Shown piece after piece: positions 1 through 4,936 of a stretch of 6,459 bases of DNA. The position numbers and the translations under genes were made by a program. The notes below the pieces were generated by a model. The model searched no databases. It had not been told where the DNA came from and worked only from the letters and a program-made list of their open reading frames with translations. Source of the stretch: RGIG1918 sp045536045 (GTDB lineage: Bacteria > Cyanobacteriota > Vampirovibrionia > Gastranaerophilales > Gastranaerophilaceae); NCBI GenBank assembly GCA_045536045.1, contig JAZSMU010000018.1, forward strand, positions 1-6,459, read 5' to 3'. How positions within the stretch are numbered: position 1 is the stretch's first letter; each line of letters opens with the position of its first letter.

Positions 1-392
1 TCTTCAATTTCTCCATCTGCAACTACAGGAGCTTCGTCAATAACTTCTTCGGTGTCATTAATTTCTTCTGTTACAACAGGAACAACAACAGGTGTTTCAT
101 CAACAACTTCTTCTTCGTCTGCAACAACTGGTGTTTCATCAACGACTTCTTCTTCGTCTGTAACTACAGGATTTTCATCAACTACTTCGTCTACTTCTTC
201 AATTTCTCCATCTGCAACTACAGGAGCTTCGTCAATAACTTCTTCGGTGTCATTAATTTCTTCTGTTACAACAGGAACAACAACTGGTGTTTCGTCAACT
301 ACTTCTTCTTCGTCTGTAACTACAGGATTTTCATCAACTACTTCTTCAGCTTCGTCTGCTTCTTCAATTTCTTCTTCTGCTACAACAGGAGC
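1..392 (-). repeat. In-frame tandem repeats of 65 and 55 codons within the acidic tail
   Basis: In protein order, unit 1 is residues 95-149 (nt 392-228, 55 residues), unit 2 is 150-214 (nt 227-33, 65 residues), and unit 3 starts at 215 (nt 32) and is cut by the window edge. Each begins APVVA and the two complete units end EEVIDE. At the DNA level positions 1-89 are identical to 196-284, a period of 195 bp. Unit 2 differs from unit 1 mainly by an extra 13-residue ADEEEVVDETPVV block, itself a copy of its neighbour. The near-identity implies recent duplication or ongoing recombination. Such repeats are also prone to collapse in short-read assemblies, so the true copy number may differ. Confidence 0.9.
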
Positions 393-674
393 TTCATCAA
401 CTACTTCTTCTGCGTCTTTTTTTACAAAAGTATCGCCATGCTCATTTGTTGATTTTTTATCATCAGTTTTAACCTCATCTTTTTTAGCACCAAATTTAGC
501 CAAAACCATCAAACCAGCACCAATTCCTAAAAGCCACAAAAGAAATTTGCTTTTTTTCTTTTCTTCTTTTTGTTGTGGCTGAGCATATGGAGTGCTATAA
601 ACTTGATTATTTTTAGCTCTTTTTGCGAAAGATACTGTTTTTGCTGTTTGAATGTTGTTAATACTTGTAATCAT
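1..674 (-). CDS. Single-pass membrane protein with acidic Val/Pro/Glu repeat tail (C-terminus outside window)
   Basis: I do not recognise this gene. Reading the minus strand from the ATG at 674 gives 224 codons without a stop, running off the left edge. Residues 1-43 are polar and end in a basic cluster (KKKSK). Residues about 44-61 (FLLWLLGIGAGLMVLAKF) form one hydrophobic segment followed by KK, suggesting a single membrane anchor rather than a cleaved signal peptide. From about residue 88 the protein is almost entirely Glu, Asp, Val, Pro and Thr, built from repeats such as EEVVDETPVV and EEVIDEAPVV. The tail is strongly acidic and probably extended or disordered; its side of the membrane cannot be decided from this sequence. 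The start is supported by GGAAGGG five bases upstream. The Ser/Thr-rich plus-strand reading of the same DNA is a shadow. Possible roles include a spacer, stalk or binding scaffold, but no catalytic motif is visible. It is divergent from nrdD. Confidence 0.85.
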   Translation of the reverse strand, partial: MITSINNIQTAKTVSFAKRAKNNQVYSTPYAQPQQKEEKKKSKFLLWLLGIGAGLMVLAKFGAKKDEVKTDDKKSTNEHGDTFVKKDAEEVVDEAPVVAEEEIEEADEAEEVVDENPVVTDEEEVVDETPVVVPVVTEEINDTEEVIDEAPVVADGEIEEVDEVVDENPVVTDEEEVVDETPVVADEEEVVDETPVVVPVVTEEINDTEEVIDEAPVVADGEIE

Positions 675-701
675 TTTTCCCTTCCAAAATAACTATTTAT
701 G

Positions 702-723
702 CACCTATAAAACACCTAAAAAA
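702..723. repeat. Two adjacent 11-bp direct repeats upstream of the acidic-repeat gene
   Basis: CACCTATAAAA (702-712) is followed directly by CACCTAAAAAA (713-723), with one mismatch. They lie 28 to 49 bases upstream of the start of the minus-strand gene, probably in its leader or promoter-proximal region. They could be a regulator site or a chance AT-rich duplication; no known regulator is recognised. Confidence 0.4.
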
Positions 724-747
724 CAAAATTTGCCAATAATTCATATT

Positions 748-753
748 AGTATA
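748..753 (-). promoter_or_regulatory. Candidate -10 element for the acidic-repeat gene
   Basis: On the minus strand this reads TATACT, close to the TATAAT consensus, about 75 bases upstream of the ATG at 674. I see no convincing -35 at the usual distance (positions 771-776 read GGAACA on this strand), so this is a weak call in AT-rich DNA. Confidence 0.25.
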
Positions 754-769
754 TTAAATTTTGTTTCAA

Positions 770-800
770 TTGTTCCATGTCATGGAGTGTTTGTTATACA
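770..800 (+). promoter_or_regulatory. Candidate promoter of the nrdDG leader (extended -10)
   Basis: TGTTATACA at 792-800 fits an extended -10 (TGn followed by TATACA). A poor -35-like TTGTTC lies at 770-775 with a long 19-bp spacer, so the extended TG would have to compensate. Transcription would start near 806-808, just before the first paired base of the riboswitch at 810, which supports the assignment. The spacer holds the palindrome described separately. Confidence 0.4.
774..786. promoter_or_regulatory. 13-bp perfect palindrome, possible operator
   Basis: TCCATGTCATGGA is symmetric around one central base. With a single loop base it cannot form an RNA hairpin, so if functional it would be a DNA site for a dimeric regulator. 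It sits inside the putative promoter spacer of the nrdDG leader and upstream of the divergent gene, so it could act on either. It does not resemble the NrdR box pattern I know. The regulator, if any, is unknown. Confidence 0.35.
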
Positions 801-809
801 ATTAAAAAA

Positions 810-903
810 CTAGATTGAGGAAAGTCGGGCGAAAATCCTGCGCTGGTCCGCAGCCGTTATAGTCGGAATACTTAATTTAGATGCACTTACGAGACTAGGG
901 AGA
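810..903 (+). promoter_or_regulatory. Cobalamin riboswitch, compact class-II (AdoCbl-variant-like) type
   Basis: The RNA matches the cobalamin core in order: GAGGAAAG (817-824), the GGGCGAAAATCC element (827-838), then GCCGTTATAGTCGGAAT (853-869) and CGAGACTAGGGAGA (890-903). From memory the order and spacing resemble the small env8-type cobalamin RNA (GGGAAAG, CGGTTATACTCCGAAT, CGAGCAAGGAGAC). Hand folding gives a ten-pair closing helix 810-819/871-880, P4 at 826-829/837-840, P5 at 843-845/851-853 and P6 at 854-856/864-866 with loop TTATAGT. The large arm of class-I switches is absent. Loop 5 (GGTCC, 845-849) could pair with GACT (893-896) or GGGA (898-901), the latter covering the Shine-Dalgarno. 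The family normally represses in the presence of cobalamin. Ligand choice between adenosyl- and hydroxo/methylcobalamin is not settled here. RNase P was considered because of GAGGAAAGTC, but the rest does not fit. Confidence 0.85.
897..902 (+). promoter_or_regulatory. Shine-Dalgarno of nrdD, embedded in the riboswitch terminal loop
   Basis: AGGGAG lies eight bases before the ATG at 911, good spacing, and is part of the 3' element of the riboswitch. Ligand-stabilised loop-loop pairing would hide it, which suggests control at translation initiation. The seven T residues that follow (904-910) have no strong hairpin before them, so I do not call a terminator. Confidence 0.7.
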
Positions 904-910
904 TTTTTTT

Positions 911-3043
911 ATGGAAAAAGTATTGAAAAGAGATGGACAAATCGTAGATTTTAAGTCCGACAAAATTACTGACGCAATTAAAAAAGCATCTGAAACAACA
1001 AGAGAATTTGAGCCAAGCGTTGCTCATTCTTTAACCAAAAAAGTTTTAAATGTTGTTAAAAACATTACAGAAAACAAACAAAGTAACTTCAAAATTCCAA
1101 CAATTGAAGAAATTCAAGATGCAGTTGAGCATGTTCTTTTACATTCTGAATACAAAGAAACTGCAAAATCTTATATATTATACAGGGAACAACATGCAAA
1201 AATGCGTGAAATTGCCCAAAATAGTGATATTTCAATGATTGATGACTATGTAGGGCAACTTGATTGGCAAGTTAATGAAAACTCAAATATGTCATATTCT
1301 GTTCAAGGTTTGAATAATTATATTGCTTCAAATGTTAGCAAAAATTATTGGCTAAACAAAATTTACCCAACAGAAATTAAAGAGGCACACAACAAAGGCA
1401 GTATTCATATTCATGACTTAAATATTATCTCTGTTTATTGTGTTGGCTGGGATTTAAAAGATTTATTATCTGAAGGTTTTACTGGTGTTAAAGGAAAAGT
1501 TGAATCAGCACCTGCAAAACACTTTAGAGTTGCACTAGGTCAAATTGTTAATTTCTTATACACAATGCAAGGCGAATCTGCTGGAGCACAAGCATTTTCA
1601 AACTTTGATACTTTACTTGCTCCTTTTATTCGTTATGACAACTTAACTTACGAACAAGTTAAACAAGCAATGCAAGAATTTGTGTTTAATATGAATGTTC
1701 CAACAAGAGTTGGATTCCAAACACCATTTTCAAACATCACTTTAGACCTTACTGTTCCAAGCTATTACAAAGACCAATGCGTTGTAATTGGTGGCGAATA
1801 TAAAGACGAAACTTATGGCGAATTTCAAGAAGAAATGAATATGATAAATAGAGCATTCTTTGAAATTATGATGCAAGGAGATGCTTCAGGAAGAGTGTTT
1901 ACATTCCCAATTCCAACATATAACATTACAAAAGATTTTGACTGGGATAACAAAGCTCTAGATGGACTTTGGGAAATGACTGCAAAATATGGCATTCCAA
2001 ACTTCTCAAACTTTATTAATTCAGACTTAAACCCAGAAGATGCAAGAAGTATGTGTTGCAGATTAAGAATTGATAACCGTGAGCTTGAATACAGAGGTGG
2101 TGGCTTATTTGGCTCAAACCCTCTAACAGGCTCCATTGGTGTTGTTACGATAAATCTTCCACAGATTGCATTCAATGTTAAAGACAAAGCTTCTTTCTTT
2201 GAATTGCTTAAAGAAAGAATGGAATTAGCTAAAAATTCTTTAGAAATCAAAAGAAAACTTCTTGAAAGATTAACAGAAAAGAATTTATATCCATATACAA
2301 AATTCTATTTAAGAGATATTAAAGCTCGTCATGGCGTATATTGGAAAAACCATTTCTCAACAATTGGCTTAATTGGCATGAACGAAGCTTGCAAAAACCT
2401 ACTTGGAGTTGATATTGCAAGTGAAGAAGGACATGCTTTTGCAATTGAAACAATGGACTTTATGAGAGCAGAAATTATTAAATATCAAGAACAAACAGGA
2501 AACCACTACAACTTAGAGGCAACTCCTGCAGAAGGCACAAGCTACAGACTTGCGAAACTAGACAAAGAAACTTCAAAAGATATTATTTGCTCAAACGAAG
2601 AAGACTATAGAAATGGTGCTCAACCATATTACACAAACTCAACTCACTTACCTGTAAATTACACAGACGATATTTTTGAACTTTTAGATTTGCAAGATGA
2701 ACTTCAAACAAAATATACAGGTGGAACAACTGTTCATATTTTTGCAGGGGAGAGAATTACAAATCTTGAAACTATGAAAAACTTAGTTAGAAAAGTTTGT
2801 ACAAACTATAGACTTCCATATTTTACATTCTCGCCAACTTTCTCGGTTTGCCCAACTCACGGCTATGTTAAAGGCGAACATGAAACTTGCCCAGATTGTG
2901 GCGAAGCTTGCGAAATTTATTCAAGAATTGTTGGCTACATTCGCCCTGTAAACCAATGGAACAAAGGTAAACAGGCTGAATTTAAAGCACGCAAAACATT
3001 TAAAATTAAAGAATTAATGGAAGTTAAATCTGAAGTATGCTAA
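911..3043 (+). CDS. nrdD: Anaerobic (class III) ribonucleoside-triphosphate reductase
   Basis: NrdD reduces ribonucleoside triphosphates to deoxynucleotides in the cytoplasm under anoxia, using an oxygen-sensitive glycyl radical. The 710-residue length is typical. Residues about 3-93 form an ATP-cone (EKVLKRDGQIVDF... to YILYREQ), the allosteric nucleotide site. The catalytic barrel contains Cys177 (VYCVGW) and Cys382/Cys383 (MCCRLRID), in the regions that hold the active-site cysteines of the family. The C-terminal zinc site is Cys647-x2-His650 ... Cys660-x2-Cys663, with His where the T4/E. coli type has Cys. The glycyl-radical loop RIVGYIR places the radical at Gly675, followed by NQWNKGKQAEF. 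The ATG is fixed by AGGGAG eight bases upstream and by the N-terminal family match. It overlaps nrdG by seven bases and follows a cobalamin riboswitch, suggesting repression when B12 is available. Confidence 0.97.
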   Translation: MEKVLKRDGQIVDFKSDKITDAIKKASETTREFEPSVAHSLTKKVLNVVKNITENKQSNFKIPTIEEIQDAVEHVLLHSEYKETAKSYILYREQHAKMREIAQNSDISMIDDYVGQLDWQVNENSNMSYSVQGLNNYIASNVSKNYWLNKIYPTEIKEAHNKGSIHIHDLNIISVYCVGWDLKDLLSEGFTGVKGKVESAPAKHFRVALGQIVNFLYTMQGESAGAQAFSNFDTLLAPFIRYDNLTYEQVKQAMQEFVFNMNVPTRVGFQTPFSNITLDLTVPSYYKDQCVVIGGEYKDETYGEFQEEMNMINRAFFEIMMQGDASGRVFTFPIPTYNITKDFDWDNKALDGLWEMTAKYGIPNFSNFINSDLNPEDARSMCCRLRIDNRELEYRGGGLFGSNPLTGSIGVVTINLPQIAFNVKDKASFFELLKERMELAKNSLEIKRKLLERLTEKNLYPYTKFYLRDIKARHGVYWKNHFSTIGLIGMNEACKNLLGVDIASEEGHAFAIETMDFMRAEIIKYQEQTGNHYNLEATPAEGTSYRLAKLDKETSKDIICSNEEDYRNGAQPYYTNSTHLPVNYTDDIFELLDLQDELQTKYTGGTTVHIFAGERITNLETMKNLVRKVCTNYRLPYFTFSPTFSVCPTHGYVKGEHETCPDCGEACEIYSRIVGYIRPVNQWNKGKQAEFKARKTFKIKELMEVKSEVC

Positions 3044-3726
3044 TTGGTGGAGTTGAAAAAACTTCTTTAGTAGATTACCCTGAAAAACTTACAGCTGTGG
3101 TTTTTACCATTGGCTGTAATTTCAGGTGTGGCTACTGCCATAATCCAGAACTTATTAAGCTAAAAGAAGATAGCAAGATTTTAGATGAAGAAGATTTTTT
3201 CACTTATTTAGAAAAAAGAAAAGGGCTTTTAGATGCTGTTACAATAACGGGTGGAGAGCCAACTTTGCAGAATGATTTAGCTGATTTTATTAAAAGAGTT
3301 AAGGATATGGGCTTTTTAGTAAAATTAGACACAAATGGTTGCAATCCAGAAATCGTGGAAAACCTTATAAATAAAGGTCTTTTGGATTATATTGCAATGG
3401 ATATTAAAAATTCAATTGATAATTATAATAAAGTTGTTAGAAATTTTACAGACAAAGAAAAAATCCTTAAAAGCATTAATTTAATTATGAATTCTGGTGT
3501 TGATTATGAATTTAGAACAACAACCCTAAAATCTCTTATATCACTAGAAGATTTTGAAAAAATTGGCGAAATGATAAAAGGTGCTAGAAAATATTACATT
3601 CAAAAATTTATTCCAACAAAAATTTTAAACGAAAATCTTGCAAACGACATTAATTATACAAAAGAAGAATTTGAAAATATCAAGACAAAAATGGAAAAAT
3701 ATGTTAATTTTGTATCCATAAGATAA
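3037..3726 (+). CDS. nrdG: Anaerobic ribonucleotide reductase activating protein (radical SAM)
   Basis: NrdG uses S-adenosylmethionine and a [4Fe-4S] cluster to abstract hydrogen from the C-terminal glycine of NrdD. The cluster motif Cys27-x3-Cys31-x2-Cys34 lies in TIGCNFRCGYCHNPEL, and the SAM-binding GGEPT is at residues 72-76. The opening LIGGVEKTSLVDYPEKL resembles the NrdG2-type activases (VDYPGK...CNFRCPYCHNPEL). At 229 residues it is near that subgroup's size, and longer than the ~150-residue E. coli NrdG. Its ATG lies within the last codons of nrdD (seven-base overlap) and lacks a well-spaced Shine-Dalgarno; GGAAG at 3019-3023 is rather far. Translational coupling to nrdD is therefore likely, and the riboswitch should control both. 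Glycyl-radical activases of other enzymes are similar, but the adjacency to nrdD settles the partner. Confidence 0.95.
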   Translation: MLIGGVEKTSLVDYPEKLTAVVFTIGCNFRCGYCHNPELIKLKEDSKILDEEDFFTYLEKRKGLLDAVTITGGEPTLQNDLADFIKRVKDMGFLVKLDTNGCNPEIVENLINKGLLDYIAMDIKNSIDNYNKVVRNFTDKEKILKSINLIMNSGVDYEFRTTTLKSLISLEDFEKIGEMIKGARKYYIQKFIPTKILNENLANDINYTKEEFENIKTKMEKYVNFVSIR

Positions 3727-3738
3727 TAAGAGGAAATT

Positions 3739-4929
3739 ATGGATTCAGTTTTAGATATTTTTGTTGAATTAGCAAAAATCCCATCACAATCTTTAAAAGA
3801 AGATATGGTTGCAGATAAAATTATTGAAATTTTGAAAAGTCTTGAAGTTGAATGTTCTAAAGATAATTATGGAAATGTAATGGCAAAAATTCCAGCCAAC
3901 AAAAAGGGAAAACCAATTTTACTTTCTGCTCATATGGATGTTGTTGGAGATATGAGCCCTGTTAATATTCAAATTAATGGCGATATTATTGAAACAGATA
4001 AAAAAAGAACACTAGGAGCAGATAATAAAGCAGGAATTGCCTCAATTATTTGGGCAATTAAAAAAGTTAAAGAAGAAAATATATCGCATTCTGGAATTGA
4101 AATTCTTTTTACAAGAGATGAAGAAGTCAATATGAGTGGGATTAAACACGCAGAATTTGAAAAATTTAATTCTAAGTATGTTCTAACCCCAGATTCAGAC
4201 GCACTAGGAAATATTGAATATGCTGGTGCTGATTATACTATTATGCAAGTTAGTGTTGAAACATTAAAAGGTGGACACTCTGGAAATGACATTTGGGATA
4301 AAACAAGAATTAATGCAGCAAATTTAATTTCAGAAGTAATTTATAAGCTCCCATCAGGACTTCAAAAGAAAGATAAATCTGGAACTGTTACCTCACTAAA
4401 CTTAGGAGTTATGGTTGCAGGGGGTGTTAAATGGGAAGAGCATATTGAAAAACAAGAAAATTTTGCAAAATATCTTGTTCAAAATGGCGTAAATAATATT
4501 ATTAATCAAAATGCATACGCAATTTATTCAATTAGAAGCTCAAGCAAGATAGAAAGCGAAAAGTTAAAGAAAAAAATTGCAAAAACAATTGAAAAAATTA
4601 ATAAAAAATATAAAAATTTGGCTCAAGTTGAAGTAACTTATAAAGAACATTTACCAATGTTTGAAAAAGCAAAAGATGACACAATGGTTAAAGTGCTTGA
4701 AATTGCAGGAAAAAACATTGGGCTTAAAACACGTTCAAAATCATTCCACGCAGGAGCTGAAACTCATATTTGGGCGAACAAGAAAAATTCAAATGGCGAA
4801 TTTTTTGCACCAATTCTTATGGGGTGTGCAGATATTTCAAGCATGCATTCTCCAAATGAGTCTATGAGTATATCAAGCCTTGAAAAAGGTGCCACTTGGC
4901 TATTTGAAGCCATTAAAGTTTTTAATTAA
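3739..4929 (+). CDS. M20-family zinc di/tripeptidase (PepD/PepT-like)
   Basis: A cytoplasmic dinuclear-zinc peptidase predicted to hydrolyse short peptides; there is no signal peptide. All expected M20 residues are visible in 396 residues. His65 and Asp67 are in SAHMDVVG, the bridging Asp95 in LGADNKAGIA, the general base Glu128 with ligand Glu129 in TRDEE, Asp152 in TPDSD, and the last zinc His370 in MHSPNE. The inserted dimerisation domain starts near GGHSG (His180). LGADN, LKGGHSG, FHAGAE (336-341) and MHSPNE resemble the PepD side of the PepD/PepT group more than other M20 enzymes, but exact substrates cannot be read, so I give no symbol. AGAGGAAA upstream (3728-3735) is a good Shine-Dalgarno. 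It starts 12 bases after nrdG and is probably cotranscribed, so the B12 switch would affect it only if control reaches transcription or mRNA stability. Confidence 0.9.
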   Translation: MDSVLDIFVELAKIPSQSLKEDMVADKIIEILKSLEVECSKDNYGNVMAKIPANKKGKPILLSAHMDVVGDMSPVNIQINGDIIETDKKRTLGADNKAGIASIIWAIKKVKEENISHSGIEILFTRDEEVNMSGIKHAEFEKFNSKYVLTPDSDALGNIEYAGADYTIMQVSVETLKGGHSGNDIWDKTRINAANLISEVIYKLPSGLQKKDKSGTVTSLNLGVMVAGGVKWEEHIEKQENFAKYLVQNGVNNIINQNAYAIYSIRSSSKIESEKLKKKIAKTIEKINKKYKNLAQVEVTYKEHLPMFEKAKDDTMVKVLEIAGKNIGLKTRSKSFHAGAETHIWANKKNSNGEFFAPILMGCADISSMHSPNESMSISSLEKGATWLFEAIKVFN

Positions 4930-4936
4930 AAACTTT
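4915..4936. terminator. 22-bp perfect palindrome at convergent gene ends, probable weak bidirectional terminator
   Basis: The arms AAAGTTTTTAA and TTAAAAACTTT meet at 4925/4926 with no mismatch. The element spans the last codons and stops of both convergent genes. In either direction the hairpin is AT-rich with a single G-C pair and ends in a short T-run (T4934-4939 on plus, three T on minus), so termination is probably weak unless a factor helps. The symmetry means both proteins end in the same residues, KVFN. Confidence 0.45.

Noticed and set aside
1..420. CRISPR-like array
   Set aside because: The repeats have no unique spacers between them and are in-frame protein repeats of 65 and 55 codons.
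52..582. Plus-strand Ser/Thr-rich 176-residue reading frame
   Set aside because: It is the antisense of the acidic Glu/Val/Asp repeats; GAA/GTT-rich codons on the minus strand necessarily give Ser/Thr on the plus. It has no Shine-Dalgarno, whereas the minus frame has a start, a ribosome site and a membrane segment.
816..830. RNase P RNA (GAGGAAAGTC resembles its 5' conserved segment)
   Set aside because: The downstream sequence follows the cobalamin core instead, and the whole leader is too short for RNase P RNA before nrdD begins.
890..910. Intrinsic terminator with the seven-T run before nrdD
   Set aside because: No stable hairpin directly precedes the T-run, and the ATG follows at once with the Shine-Dalgarno upstream, so translational control fits better.
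1825..2250. Minus-strand 141-residue frame
   Set aside because: It lies wholly inside nrdD, whose plus-strand frame has clear family motifs; this is a shadow.
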